Shown one piece after another: positions 1 through 12,797 of a DNA stretch of 64,000 nt. The DNA lies in NCBI GenBank assembly GCA_932294295.1, contig OW028576.1, forward strand, positions 24,745,227 to 24,809,226, written 5' to 3'. Every line of letters begins with the position of its first letter. The stretch's first letter is position 1. Below the pieces are notes generated by a model. The model did no database searches, was not told where the DNA came from, and was given only the letters and a program-made list of their open reading frames with translations. This DNA is from Alitta virens. Lineage: Eukaryota; Annelida; Polychaeta; Phyllodocida; Nereididae. The translations under genes and the position numbers were made by a program.

Positions 1-1823
1 TTTGAAACCATATTTTAATCTTGACCTACTAAATATGTCCGTTTATTAAGAAATCACTCACAGATCAACAATTTTTAATCATCTTGAAGTCCGAAACAAA
101 TTGTTTTTAAAGGACTACTCTGTACTTTATGGACTTTTGCATTTCCAGGCAATGATTTTAATAATGCCTATTTGGAATTTTATGCTTTGATGTCATTATT
201 TTGATGGGAATATTATGTGTTTTTATATTGATGGGTATGTCATGTACCAAACCAACCTCAGGTTTCATTATTTGATAAACAAATTACAATATGACTTTGT
301 TAGAGCAACCAAATCTTGTATGGCAATTTATTTAAGAAAATAATATCATTATGCCTCTATGTCTATAACTTCTGTAGCTCTGTTACACAATTAATACATG
401 GAATCATGTTTTTGATTTTGTATTAAATTGAAGTTAATGATATTAAGCAGATATTAAGTATTATTGTGCAATGTTGTGTTGGAATAATATTACCATTATT
501 TCGCAATGTTGCCAAGTCTCGTCCTAATCATTGCACATGATATTTATTAATATTATTTTATGATGGTTAAGTGGCTGAACATTTTGCTGTTATGGAGGCT
601 GTAAACAAATATTATCTCTGACAATAGATTCAAATTTTGCAATTTATATTGTTATGTTTTCATTTGGCCACAATTGCATTTTCTGTATTTATATATAATA
701 CAATCTTATATTTGCATTCTACAAAATACGAGTTTGTCTTTTTTTACAGTTAAATATTTGTTTATTGCAAAGTACTGTTGATCTCATACATTAAGATCAC
801 TAGAAAGACCATCTAACTCTCTAAGTCATTTGATTTTGGGCCCATGCTAACATGCGCAGACCAAATCACCATTAGGACTGGTATCTTAAGGGGCGTTCAC
901 ACGGTCATGAGTGGGGGATTGCAAGTGGGGGATGGCGAGTGGGCGTGGATGACAAAATATGTTTACTCCTGCTCAACCATTTCCATAGGTAATTTAATCA
1001 GTGAGCGATGTACGGATACCCGTGCTATTCCTGGTAGATCCTCCAGATCACTCGTGCATATCATGTTTACAAATTTAGCGAACGTTCTACAAGTCTAATT
1101 GTCAACCTTTTTTTTTTCACCCAGAAGACTTTTACTGAAATATTTATGGATTCCATACTCATTTGGCCCACATAGTTTGATCAGGACCGATTTGTATAAG
1201 AAAAATGTCTGAACTGGGCCATTGCCACTGCTAAACTGACAAGTTCAGCAACTTTCACTGAATACTTTCTGAATCTTCTCCCTTGATTGATTTGTTCAGA
1301 TGGCAGGAATCAAAATGTTAAAATTAGTGGAACTGATATTTAAACTTTGGCTGGAACAACTACAGTCAAACAAATAGAAGTGTGACTCATCAATGCCATT
1401 TTTAGCAGAAGAAAACAATAAAAGTTTATGTATCAATTATATACCAACTGTAAAAGGATTTCCGGTGCCAGGTTTGGCTGATTTTGTTCATTTTATGCAT
1501 TTTGTCAAGAATATCAAGTTTGACTGATGAAACTCATTCTGTTTTTTATAAGGTATTTTGTGATGCTCACATCATTGAGCTTCATAATATGAGCTAATAT
1601 GACTCTCATGGTCTTCTTCATAGTTTGGCAAAAGAGGAAAATATAAATGCACGTAGTATGTTACAATTCATTTGTGTTTTGTATTTGCAAGATAAATAAG
1701 CACCTTTGCACAAAATTCATACTGCCCTGCATAAAGGTAAGCACATATCATCACAATGTAACACTAAATGTCAGAAAGTATTGAGAATAAGATGAAAGGG
1801 AGATTGCATTACAGTATACTAGT
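1..1823. other. AT-rich stretch without recognisable gene
   Basis: No open frame here resembles a known protein, and there is no exon-like series of splice sites. The 84-codon frame at 844-1098 has no recognisable domain and sits in a slightly more GC-rich patch. A run of T at about 1,110-1,119 is the only simple repeat. Confidence 0.6.
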
Positions 1824-2008
1824 AGGGTGGTGGATGGAATAGGGCTTTACATTCAATATTTTTGCACCTGATGGGCTTATTAGTATAGGCAAGGACCATT
1901 GCAATGATATTAGGAATGAAACAGCCATCCAACTTTGGCACAACCGGGAATTGAACCCGAGACCCAGTGGTTGGAGGCCAAGAGTGCTACCACTGAGCTA
2001 GGCCCCCA
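1824..2008 (-). mobile_element. tRNA-derived SINE, minus strand
   Basis: On the minus strand the element begins with a tRNA-like head: box A GCCTAGCTCAGTGGTAGC and a B-box-like segment around GGGTTCAATTCCCGG. It continues into a body shared with the copies at 4,203, 12,643, 61,396 and 62,545, ending in the phrase for 'cagttgg... gcagaaata' and a tail. Pol III type 2 promoter boxes give the orientation. The copy is diverged, with several substitutions relative to the youngest copy at 62,545. Confidence 0.8.
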
Positions 2009-3160
2009 TCCAATAAGTATGATATCTGTCATGCAAAAGTTACAATGAATGGCACATGTTTACATATTTAAAGTACCATGTAACGGATAAATAAATGTGG
2101 ACTTAAAGCAAATATCAACATTTTCATAAAGAAGGTCCTGTAATAAAACATAATTACTTCAGAAACATACAAGTAATTTAACAAATGGCTGCTTGTGGTT
2201 ATATACTACACCGTTTGGAATCCCTGTATTTCCAGGAAGGTCAGTCAGGCAAAACTATATTTTGTCATGTCTCACATGCCATATATTTTGGTGAAAAATA
2301 TCATGAGACAACAAGGGAGCATTGGTTCACATAAATATTTGACTGTGCCAAATCTTGAGACATACCAGCTTTAAGTGTTGGCAATGTCATTGTGACGTCA
2401 TCACAGTTGTTGTGGAATTATGAAATAAGAAGACATGAACTTCTCTGACCAAGAATTATATATCAATAAGCATCATATTGATGACAATAATGACTGTATA
2501 ATTATGAGTGCAATATCTGTGACTCAGTGCAAATAAAATGATTGTTTTTATTGAAGTTGTGTACTAGAGCTTTTTCCCGAGACAACTATAACCTGACTAA
2601 TGTGACTAAATTAGACTATGTGACCAAATCAGACTAAAGATGGACTATAAATCCAACTGTCTCTGACAAGTGGGTCATGGATTCGAATCTCACTTGAGCT
2701 TATGTTAAAAACACCACCATGATTATAAAGTTGTTTCCAACCATTCTAATTAGATAAATCATTATTTCTTTGGTAAAATTCAGTCATGGTAGAGAAGAAA
2801 AAGTTCAACAGTACACCAGTGACTGTGCCAGGGCATTGAACTGAGCTACTGGGGACATGGTGTATGAAGTCTAATGGTTGAATTATATTTCTGACAGGAA
2901 TGCATTGAATTATTATCTATTATAGTCATTATTATTGAATCAATCACTGGGGAATTAACAGTATCTGGATACAAATAAAGGGAAACCTACTAAAAATGCA
3001 ACAGTTCCATGATTTGATGGTCAACCAATGCTTATGTTTGCTCGTATATATTTGTGAATGTGAAGTAATTTCTTTCAACCATGTTGGTAATTTTCATTTA
3101 CATGACATTTCATTCCCTGGTGAATTATCTATGTTTGTTATCAAACTGGCAATGCCTTCA
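2009..3160. other. Intergenic, weak tRNA-like relic only
   Basis: No gene is recognisable. Near 2,664-2,700 a B-box-like phrase (GGATTCGAATCTC) suggests an old tRNA-derived SINE fragment of a different family from the main one. The rest is AT-rich and unremarkable. Confidence 0.5.
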
Positions 3161-4170
3161 CAATGCTGGCCTCTTTGACCACAGCTTTTTGGGTCTTACT
3201 GGGGGGAGCTGCAATGCAAAAGCTGTTATTTCACATATCTGACTGGCTAAAAGTAAACAAACTCTCTTTAAATGTAGAAAAAAACCAAAGCAATACTATT
3301 CCACACACCACAAAAGAAAATACAGCATCCAGAATTATTCATAAATGGCATGAAGATAGAATTTGTAGATAGATTGAACTTTTTGTGTATAGTTATAGAC
3401 AAACATTTTAAATGGACTCATCACTTTGAAGCTATATCCAAGAAAATATCTAGAACCCTGGGAATCATGACAAAGATAAAACAACAACTTCCTTTGAACG
3501 CACTTCTTCATATATACAATGCCTTAGAATACTTCCTCGTCTGAATTATGGAATAATGATATGGGGCTGGAAATCTAAGAAATTAACATCTCTTCAGAAA
3601 AGAGCCATGCATACCATCACAAAGAGCCATTACAGAGCCCATACCACTGAGTTTTTCGAAAATTAAATATGTTAAAAATTAAAGATCTATGTGCACTGCA
3701 GGACTATAAATTTAGCTTTAAATTTGGAAACTCATTGTTACCTCATAACTTCACAAATGAAATGAAAAAAAAATCTAGAAAATAAAACCCACAGATATGT
3801 AACCAGACATATCAAAATATAAAGCTACCCGCTGTGAGACATGAATTTGCCAGACACAGTATATCCTATAACTGTCCTAAAAACATTAAACAATATGCCA
3901 AGTATTTTTAAAGAAAAATTAAACACACATAGCTTCCACGGTTTAAATTATGTGTGAAAAAGAAGACAGTTGAGGCTTATAGTGAAGAATGCAATACACC
4001 AAATTGTTACTCATGCAAATTTAATAGGCCTACAAATCAAAATTGCTTGTCATAATCTTTTACTTTTACAAAAATTTCCTTTTATTACATTACATTTGTA
4101 ACTGTGTACTCTTCCCTAAAGCGGCATGTCATTAAGCCTTTTGGAAGAGTAGCTTTATTCAATAAACAAT
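3161..4170 (+). mobile_element. LINE 3' end remnant (reverse transcriptase C-terminal region)
   Basis: Frame-interrupted translation shows the typical C-terminal part of a non-LTR reverse transcriptase. First comes 'W-L-K-V-N-K-L-S-L-N-V-E-K' (3,240-3,290). Then 'F-L-C-I-V-I-D-K-H-F-K-W-T-H-H' and 'K-I-S-R-T-L-G-I-M' (3,370-3,475). Then 'LP-NALLHIYNAL' and an exchanged-frame 'YG-IWGW' region. The element ends near 4,170 with AATAAA-containing sequence. It is Jockey/CR1-like, 5' truncated, and broken by frameshifts and stops, so it is not functional. Confidence 0.7.
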
Positions 4171-4202
4171 GATATATATGTGTGTTACGAAAGATTACAT
4201 AG

Positions 4203-4404
4203 GGCGGGGGCCTAGCTCAGAGATAGTGCTCTGGGCTTCCAACCGCTGTGTCCCGGGCTCAAGTGTGCCACGAGTGGCCCTTGTTGTGGGGTTTGATTCA
4301 CATTCGAGCCTAAGTTGGATGGCTGTTTCCTCCTTCGTCTCATTGTCGTGGTTTCTGCCTGTCCTAATTAGTCCAACTGGTGCATAATCACACACACGCA
4401 CACG
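4203..4404 (+). mobile_element. tRNA-derived SINE, plus strand
   Basis: The head is a tRNA-like sequence with box A GCCTAGCTCAGAGATAGTGC. The B-box region is disrupted by a short insertion (about 4,262-4,300) relative to other copies. The shared body (TTGGATGGCTGTTTC, then TCTCATTG, then CCAACTGGTGCA) is followed by a (CA)n tail. Confidence 0.85.
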
Positions 4405-6060
4405 TAATAATACAAACTTATTATAGTTTTTTATGCGTTTGTTCTTGTTTTTCATAGCAACATTGATAGTAAATGGGGCTGCGTATAGCAAATAGAGAAA
4501 GTATGATTTTTTCGATGATATCTGTGCATTCAAACGCAGGACACAGTGCTCATGTCACCAAATACAGTTCTACAGTTTGAATTTAGTCCTGATGTCTAAT
4601 TTTAGTCATAGTCTGATTCTAGTCTTATAGTCCTATTTTAGCCCTTTCGGGGAAGACTAACATAATGAAAATTTTAAACAGGATCATCCACAATAATAAT
4701 AGTCTTGAATTTACTTGCCTATAATTAAAGTAGTTTTAATAAAACAGTAAAATAAAAGGAAAAACACGTCTGTGTCCAATATTGCGTTTATGCTTTATGC
4801 AAGGTGGTGTTGATAATGAGGCATTTGGGGGTTATTATAGTGAGAAATGTAAAAGGCAATGATACAACACACATCAATGGTCCTAAATGAGTCACTGAAG
4901 TAAGTAATACGCATGAACCAACCCATTGATTATCAGGAAGAGAGTGAAAACACTAAATGTAATTTAAGTTAGTGAAAAATAACCTATTTGCACACAGTCC
5001 TAACAAGGAAGTTTGAAACATTTTGCTCATAAAGTTTCCCCAAAAATAGAGCCAAAGCCAATATCATTGATTCATTTCAACTGAAATCTAACTAAGACTG
5101 CATGTGTATCATAATTTGGATTAAAAACATCAGTATCTGCTGAAACAGGCACATCTGGGTAAAATCCATACAACACTGCACATAGGCAAGCCAATACTGC
5201 AGCATTAATTGTGAAAATTAAGGGAAAAGTACTGAGGACTGGGCAAAAGTGTATATGCATTAGACCATAGCAATTCACTGAAGTCTTCGTTAAAAAGCTA
5301 GTTAATGTTATGTACTCATTCAGTTTGTGCACTGCTTGATTTAACCGATAATAATTAGTTCAAACAGCAGTAAATGGTATATAAATTTGTTAATGTTTGA
5401 TATTTAAATTATCATTCACTTAAAAGTTATTGTCATATATTGTAATAAACATTGTAAGAATTCCCACATCATTTGATCATTGCAGACAAAAAGGCAGCAA
5501 AAAGCTACACTGAGAATATATTACACCACCTACAACATGATCAGTAAGTGGCCACCTCATTTTTATCTTGAATAAATAACATATTTGTGACAAATAATTA
5601 TAATAAAACCTCCTGCAAATGTATATTCAAACACAAATGCCTAAATACAGTGGAGCATGAAAGTGTATACTCTTTAGCACATCAGCAAACAAAAAAGTAT
5701 TATGGCATTTTCAAAACTAGCCACCAAAGCGTTTGCAATTATGACAATGCTGTCACTTTATTTTAAAAACACATTTTGGCTGAAAGCAATGACAAGACTC
5801 AGGGGTGAATACAATTTTGGGGTCAGAGACATTATTGATATATGGTTGCCAGTGGTTATATCTAAATAGTGTTCTAAATGGAGTTTCCATGGGAGCAAAA
5901 TTGACAATATACCACATGAAACTATAAATACTAAGTGAAAGGCACAATGAGATTGTTATCATAGCTAGTTGTTGATATTAGTAGCAAATAAAATCCACAT
6001 GATGTACTGTAACTGGTTTTACAGCAATATGTTCCATATGGTAAGCAAATATGACATGAC
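4405..6060. other. Intergenic, nothing recognised
   Basis: AT-rich sequence with no credible exon. The open frames at 5,072-5,332 and 5,753-5,962 on the minus strand have no known domain and no flanking splice or polyadenylation context. Confidence 0.5.
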
Positions 6061-6084
6061 TTATATATATATATATATATATAT
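6061..6084. repeat. (TA)n microsatellite
   Basis: Uninterrupted TA dinucleotide array of about 24 bp. Confidence 0.9.
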
Positions 6085-6379
6085 TATGAGCTCTGAAGTT
6101 GCGCAAGTTTCAAGTGAATTTTTCGCTCAATTTGGGTTCATTTTAGCTTAGCTTTAGGCGTTCTGGCAGTAGATGGTATTCCTCTGTTCCAGATCCATTT
6201 TCTTCTGTATAGTTTGCGACTGGGTGGAATGTAGAATATATACAATTATTTACAATATATACATTTTGTTTCCCTCTATATTATTCTATATCTTGCTGAG
6301 CCTCCGAATGGTGCCCTGCAAGTATTGGTCCTCGTATATACATCTTACAGTTAATACTTCTAATTGCTAGGCCACTACT

Positions 6380-8450
6380 GCTGCTTTGCATCCTAGTTCC
6401 ATATTCCTTCGGTGTGGTACATTTGTGGACCCCAGAACTTGACTAATGCATTCTTAAAGGCAAGTAAACTTGGTGCATTACCACTTTTTTAGTAATTCAT
6501 TCTACTCTTTGACTGTTCTTGTGGTGAAGAAGTTATTCCTCAGATCAAATCTCGGGGTTCTCGTCTTGAAGAGTTTAAATCTGTGCAGTCATGGTGTGCA
6601 TTCAGAGTCATAGATGCTGTGCAACATTTTAAACAGCTCAATCATGTCCTCTCGCGTGCTTCAAGTATTTCACTATACTAATTGCGCATACTCTAGATGA
6701 CTCCTTACTAGTGATGTATATAGTGGTACGAACACTTCCTTGTCCAAGTGTATAAACGTCCTCCTGATGAGTCCTATTACTTTGTTTGTCTTCTTGATGA
6801 TCACTCTGTGGCGAACTAGACGGAAGGCCCGGGGCCAGGTAGCCGCAAGAGCCCGAGAACTGGAGGAACTCCGAAGACGACCCAGTGTGGAAACAGAGGG
6901 CCGAGAGGCTGCAGAGCGACAGGCCGATCTGCTCTACTAGGAGGTGAGACCGGCTCACCCAGGAGCGAGACCAGTGGTGGGAGGAAATCTGCTGGGCTCG
7001 CGGATAGGCTCCTCAGTAGGGCATTAGGAAGACGGAGGATGGACGTAGTACCTGGAGACCGGACTCTAGAGGCCCTCTCCACCCAGTTGACGGAGTTATG
7101 GCCACAACTAGCGGGATCCAAAGGGGTGGTATAAATACGTCTTGTGTTGGAAATCCCCCCTTTCTCGGACAGAAGGGGCGAAACCAGGGGAATTTGTGGT
7201 TATAACCTGGTGAGTGACACTCCAGGAATGCGTACTGGTCCATGTGACCGTGGTGGAGGTGGGGTTGCTCCAGCCGCTTCCTGGCAGTGTATTACAGGAC
7301 ATATAGTAGACAGGCTGTGCGGCGGGGCAGGGAATAATAAAGAGTAAAATTGTTCTTTGAATGTCAGCTTGTCATCTACTAAAGTAACCACTTTTCAGAC
7401 CAGCTGTCCAATTTCTCCAAGTAATTATTAATAGCTCCAAAGTTGGAGCATTCTCAGGCTATGTGGAACAGTTTGGAGTCATCAGCAAACATGTAGACTG
7501 TGTTTTCTAGGCTATCCAGGAGGTAATTTATGTATAGTACAAACATCAAAGGTCTCAAAACTGAGCCTTGAGGTATTCTGCTAGTAACTTCTACAGGTTC
7601 TGATTTTCATCTCCAACTGCTACAAAGAGCTTTTTATCCTTTAGGAAATATTGAATCCAATTTTTGATGGGGTCTTGTATGCTGTAGTATAACATTTTCT
7701 TTAGAAGCCTACAATGTAGGAGTAGATCAAACACCTTCCTAAAGTCCAGATATATCACTTCCATACTGTCACCATTGTCGAGTGCCTGTCCACAGATCTA
7801 GGATTTTCAATAACTGCAACGCTGTTGATCTGCTTGGTAGAAACCCATACTGTCTTGTGGTGAATAGTTTATGCTTGAATATATGTTTCATCCATATATT
7901 GTATTATGGATGCTAAGAATTTGCAGGCAATACTTGTGAGGCTCACAGGTCTATCATTCTCACACAAGGTCCATGTTCCCTTCTTATGTTTTGCACAAAC
8001 CCTAGCGTCTTTCCATTTCAATGGTAGCTTTTTGGCTTGTAGGGAGTTTTTCAAGATTATCTTGAGAGGAAAAACTACATCATTAACTGGCTCTTTCAAA
8101 ATCCAAGTTGTAATGCGGTCAGGACTAGGTGACTTTCTGAGCTTTAGCTTCATGATCTTTTTTGGCAATTATGTCTCAGTGATAGTTCCCTCTTGTTGGA
8201 AGTGTAGTTGCAGTACTGGGCCTAGTGTTGGTATGTGGTTCCTTCGTGGAAACTGAGGCAAAAAAGTGGCATAGGGCTGCAGCCTTGTCTTTGTCACTCT
8301 CAGCTAATCTAGGTTCCCCATCTATGATTGTCTCGAGTTCTGGGATCTCCATTTTGGTCCTGGTTAGGCTGTTTATATATGTCCAGTCCTTTTTGGGGTT
8401 GGTCTTGACTTATTTTTCCACCTGCTCCTTTCTTGCCAGGTTCCTAACTT
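6380..8450 (-). mobile_element. CR1-like LINE, minus strand, decayed and interrupted
   Basis: Read on the minus strand from 8,450 downward, the order is that of a CR1 reverse transcriptase. The N-terminal linker has 'ESDKDKAAALCHFFASV' (about 8,250-8,300). Next are 'KLRKSPSPDRITTWILKE' and 'KWKDARV...NDRPVSLTSIACKFLASII' (7,900-8,165). The catalytic segment 'VYMFADDSKLF' (about 7,470-7,500) keeps the paired aspartates. Then comes 'VDDKLTFKEQ' (7,340-7,385). After a foreign insertion follows 'IIKKTNKVIGLIRRTF' (about 6,760-6,805), then a C-terminal part with 'FKMLHSIYD' and 'LRNNFFTTR'. Stops and frameshifts are numerous, so it is a dead copy. Recognition rests on conserved CR1 blocks read by eye. 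Confidence 0.8.
6807..7345 (+). mobile_element. GC-rich insertion inside the CR1 copy, solo-LTR-like
   Basis: This 540 bp GC-rich block separates 'VDDKLTFKEQFYS' from 'IIKKTNKV' of the CR1 copy, so it inserted later. It begins TGTGGCG and contains a TATA-like GGTATAAATACG near 7,128-7,139. An AATAAA lies near 7,333, in the same orientation, as in an LTR with promoter and polyadenylation signal. I could not find a convincing 4-6 bp target duplication or the terminal CA, and no internal retroelement genes are present. A solo LTR is therefore a suggestion rather than a demonstration. Confidence 0.45.
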
Positions 8451-8789
8451 CACAACAAAAACATGAATTGCGTTCGGACGGTGTGCCCAATTTGGAAAAA
8501 AAATTGACAGCTATGGAGGACATGTCAAATTACTGTAACTATATGTCAGTTAGCACACAGTTCATGCACTGTTTGTGTGCAGTTCAATATAAATTAGCAT
8601 ATGAGCAAAGTTATGCCCCCTTTAGGCCTTTATACATATGGAATATCACCATGCTTGTACTGGTGTCTCACATGAGAAGTCACTCTGTGATATGTTTACA
8701 GTTTCTTCAGCAGTCAGAAATGTGCATACATTTGTACAGACAACAGATAACCTTTCTTAAAGTATATCTATTCAATTGAAAACATAATA

Positions 8790-9530
8790 TAGTTTCAGTC
8801 AGAATTATTCAATACTTTTGACAAAATACACACTTCTTTTTTACAAATATAAAAACATTTGATAGGTCAAAAGTGCGCATACACTTCAATTGATATCTAG
8901 TTGCACAATGTTTAGCCCACGTAATAACAATCATTTTTTCCCCATAATTCAACACAAGTTTCTGTCATGTGTAGGGAGATATTTTCGATCGTTTCTCATG
9001 GAAATTTTATGAATTATTTTCAACGTTTGGTGACACAATGAATGTAAACTTGTCTTTTCTATTCACTGCACAAATTTTCAACTGGGTTTATGTTGACACT
9101 TCAAGATGACCACTCCAAAAAATTAAATATGGTTTATTTTGAGCCATTCGGACAATGTATTGCAATGCTGATGCACCCAATTTCAACCTGGCTTCAGTTT
9201 TCTGACTGAGGGCTTCTTTCAGATTTTTGACGTAATCGTCATCTTTCTGAATCATATCATGCCTGCTTCACTGGCTCTGAAGCGACCTCAAATCAAATTG
9301 TTTCTTTCACCATGCTTGATTGTTGGCACTTTGAGTGATGGACAAAAATTAGGTTTTTCAGCCACAGTGGCTCTCAGTATATTGGGACCGAACTCGGTCG
9401 GGCCTTCAACCCTTATGATACTGGAGGCAAGATTTTACTTGCTTTCTACAATAAGAGTCCTTTTCTTACTGGCTAGCTATGTAGCCCATCTTCCTGCAGC
9501 TGTCTCTTGACTTTGCCAGAGCTCCTCCAG
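8790..9530 (-). mobile_element. Tc1/mariner transposase relic, minus strand
   Basis: The minus strand carries phrases diagnostic of Tc1-type transposases. The nucleotide segment corresponding to 'PTIKHG' is near 9,310-9,330. The region before the second aspartate is near 9,190-9,220. A block ending in an 'NPVENLC'-like reading (catalytic E region) is near 9,070-9,090. Frames are broken many times. The left edge (about 8,790-8,820) resembles a Tc1 terminal repeat. This is dead transposon DNA; the exact right end is not visible. Confidence 0.55.
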
Positions 9531-9639
9531 GTCATCGCACATTCTTTTTGGTCATTCTGGAGTTTATTTTCACCACTTTTATCTTGGTTGATGGTGGTAG
9601 TTTCTGACCTTTCCTGATATTTTTCACAAACAGGTAAAA

Positions 9640-10183
9640 TTGTTTCAGGCAAATGATTTAATTATAAATGACAGCAAAACTAACTACGTGGTGTTTTGTG
9701 GAATGAAAAAATATTCCTGATATTTTAAAAGAAATAAAACTGAGGGATAAAATCATCCATAGGAACAATACAGCAAAATATTTTGGTGTCATTCTTGACT
9801 CAAAACTAAACTTTAATGAGCACATATCTCAAATATGCAAAGGACTAGTTAATGTTATCAGTGCATTTAAAATCAAAAGAATAAGGTCACAAACAAAGGA
9901 AAAATGCAATTGTACCATGCTTTCATTCAAAGATAAGCTATGGAATTGAAATTTACGGTACAGCTGCCAATAGATACCTAAAAAGGATTGAAATTTTGCA
10001 ACATAAGGCCTTAACAACACTCTTTAATCTTGATCCACTAACTTCCTCAACATCCCTACATAAAATGAAAATATTGCCGCACATATATGAAAACTATTTC
10101 CAAGAATTAGCAGATAACAATTATCCAAATACAAGAAATAGAATGAAACTAGACTCCACTCTGTTCCAAGGGAACAGATAGAA
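9640..10183 (+). mobile_element. LINE remnant, 5' part (split by insertion)
   Basis: Broken frames read as the C-terminal region of a non-LTR reverse transcriptase: 'YGIEIYGTAANRYLKRIEIL', then 'QHKALTTLFNLDPLTSS', then 'HKMKILPHIYENYF' (about 9,940-10,100). The coding trace resumes at 11,488 after a 1.3 kb insertion. Confidence 0.65.
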
Positions 10184-11487
10184 ATGATTCACCATACCGT
10201 AGTGTAGTCATCTTTGTTTGTAGTCGAGTAGAATTAGATGACAGATGAGATAGAGAGAGATAAATGAAAATACTGTGTAGTAGACTCCGATACCTTTGAA
10301 TAATGAGGACCTAAATATATAGAAAAGACGAGAATTGAAATATCCGTAGTCGAGTCAAATAAATACCAGTTCCCTATTACACATTTACTCCTCAAAAACA
10401 AGGGTTGGGTAGATATTCAATAGGCAGGAAGTTGTGTACCTTGTTACAATTTCCAGAATATCTAAGTAGCCTCATCAGAGGCTTTACTTCAAAATGTTTT
10501 GTATGCACAGATGACCTTGACCTTTAAGCAGAGGTCATCTGAAATGGCCCTTCACAATTTCTTCAACTACTCCAACTTACAAATTAAATTTGGTGAATAT
10601 ACGTCAGTCCGATGGGTGGTAACTATGCTGAGGTATTTGAGATGTCATGGAGATGTCACTAAACCTCTTAGCAAACAGTCTTGAGGGATTTTTGTGCATA
10701 AAAGTTGTCAAAATTGCTAGTTTTTCACAATTGACCTTGAATTTTGACCTTTTCTCGCATCAAGGTCAAATTTCCCATAATACTCCAAAAGCCCTCTGTT
10801 AGATCATGTCATGACACTTTGCTAGAAACTCATTGATCAAAATTAAGGGAGATACAGCCGTTTGAATTTCGTAAGTTTGAGGTCAACTGTGACCTTGACC
10901 TCGATTAATTTGTTACCTTTACCTATCTAAGTACTATATTTGATCCAAAGATGGTCCAATTTGGGCCACCCAGTCAAAAGTTATTAGGCGTTAAAATTTT
11001 TGGGGCAAACAGCAAAATCTAAAACCCTTTACCCGATCGCCACCACAAGTCCGGCTGCACTGGATTGGTCATAACACAACATAAATCTGTGCTTGTCTGT
11101 TTCCCACCATATGGGGTTCTTGAGATTCCGGATGCCAATTGACTTTTAGGGGGGTGTATGGATCACCCCTTTCCACTTGACTGAGCATCAAAATGACCCC
11201 TCAGATTAAAAGACCTTATAGCACAAGCAAACATACTACAATATCAAAGCTGTATCTTTACCTGTTTTTTAGATATTTCAATAGAAATTTTTGTTAAAAT
11301 CGACTTAAAATAACCTGTGACCTTGAGAAATATATCAAGGTCATTTCGGTTTTACAGAATTGTAGTGCTACCTAAGGTTCACCTACCCACCAAATTTCGT
11401 CCCGGTAGGATCAAAATTTGGTGGCGAAGAATAATAATAATAATTTTAACAAAAACAATATGATTCACCATAGTGATGGTGAATCAT
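10184..11487. mobile_element. Non-autonomous inverted-repeat element carrying six TCAAGGTCA motifs
   Basis: This 1,304 bp block interrupts a LINE coding trace. Its ends are an inverted repeat: ATGATTCACCAT at 10,184-10,195 and its reverse complement at 11,476-11,487. The right end folds back on itself, because GATTCACCAT at 11,462-11,471 pairs with ATGGTGAATC. There is no coding capacity. The interior holds six exact copies of TCAAGGTCA or its complement at 10,512, 10,732, 10,760, 10,890, 11,318 and 11,335. The superfamily is unknown; target duplication is unclear because the flanks are AT-rich. Confidence 0.6.
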
Positions 11488-11940
11488 AATTAAAATTGCC
11501 CAGAGTAAGAACAGAACAAGACAAAACAATTACGAAATATCAGGGAGCATGCATATGGAATGAAATTATTTCACAGATGCCGTCACATTTTGAGGCAGAG
11601 AAAGTTTCATTAAAGGCATGTAGTAGAACGATAAAGAATTATCTTCTTTAAATAAATTATCAACCATCGTAATTTTTTTAATATTTCCAGATATTATTCC
11701 AAATTATCAAAATTTTGATTCAACTACCAATTATAGCATACAAATTACTTTATTCAACTCTGTTTCAATATCATTTTAATATCATTTTAATATACATGTA
11801 ATTATTATCTCAATATCACAATGTATTGTTGTATATTCTCTAATTTGTATCATTCAAAATGTTTGCTTGAGAATTAATTTGTACCAGCTCGATAAGCATA
11901 TAAGCTTCTTCTGGTAAATAAACATACAAACAAACAAACA
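11488..11940 (+). mobile_element. LINE remnant, 3' part with (CAAA)n-type tail
   Basis: The sequence after the insertion continues the same element: 'LPRVRTEQDKTI', then 'YQGACIWNEIISQMPSHF', typical of the C-terminus of Jockey/CR1-like ORF2. It ends near 11,940 in AAATAAACATACAAACAAACAAAC, the simple-repeat tail of a LINE. Together with 9,640-10,183 it shows that the inverted-repeat element is nested inside an older LINE. Confidence 0.65.
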
Positions 11941-12532
11941 ATTGTTCACTTTCAAGAATCTGAAAATGCTTGATGCAGATGATGTAGACAATGTCATGTT
12001 AATTTTATTACAGTGACTGCTCATCCACAAATATTAACCATAAGTTATTGTTCTGCTTTCTTATGCCTTCGGTCTTTTCTCAGATGAACTCAACTTAATT
12101 TGGGTTAAATAAAACCAATTTAGATAAGATTCTACACTAAGCTCCTGAGCAATTAAGGTTCAATTATCTCATAATAGGTATAAACAACAGATAAAGAGAT
12201 TATATCATAAACTGAGATATTCTGTTTTAGGATTATAGAAGTTTTAACTAAAACAATATTACACTATTAAATTTTCATTGTGCATTGCGCAGAAATCTGA
12301 GTTAACTGGTATTTGAGGTCGTCACCCACTATGTTACCAAATGGTAGAACAAGGCATGACTTGAGTATGAGGTCAACCTCTGCTAGTCAAAGCTTCTTTT
12401 TTGGCACTGGTACAGACCACAGTAGTAATGTTACTGACCAGAAACGTCAAATTATTCCAATATGCTCAAATCAATTTATTGACTGCTAAACTGTTTGATT
12501 GAACCAGACACGTTTTTATAATGTCATCGTGA
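11941..12532. other. Intergenic, nothing recognised
   Basis: No gene or repeat is recognised between the LINE tail and the start of the duplicated block. Confidence 0.5.
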
Positions 12533-12642
12533 CATCATGCTTCTAGAATGAAGTGGAAATTGAAGACAAACTGTTTCTAGGGTAACATAAAAATTTTGTA
12601 AGAATCTTAGGAGTGGAAAATTCCACTGATATAAGTCTTGTT

Positions 12643-12797
12643 GGTGGGTGGATTGGGGCTTTACATCCAGTATTTCTGCACCTGATGAGCTATTTAGGCC
12701 AGACACTAGACAAGGACCATGGCAATGAGATGATGAATGAAACAGCCATCCAACTTAGGCTCAACCCGGAATTAAACCAGGGACCCAGTGGTTGGAA
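12643..12797 (-). mobile_element. tRNA-derived SINE, minus strand, 5' truncated
   Basis: Same family as at 62,545, reversed. The body and the B-box side (GACCCAGTGGTTGGAA) are present, but box A is missing. Copy B of the duplication lacks this insertion, so it is younger than the duplication or was lost there. Confidence 0.8.
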
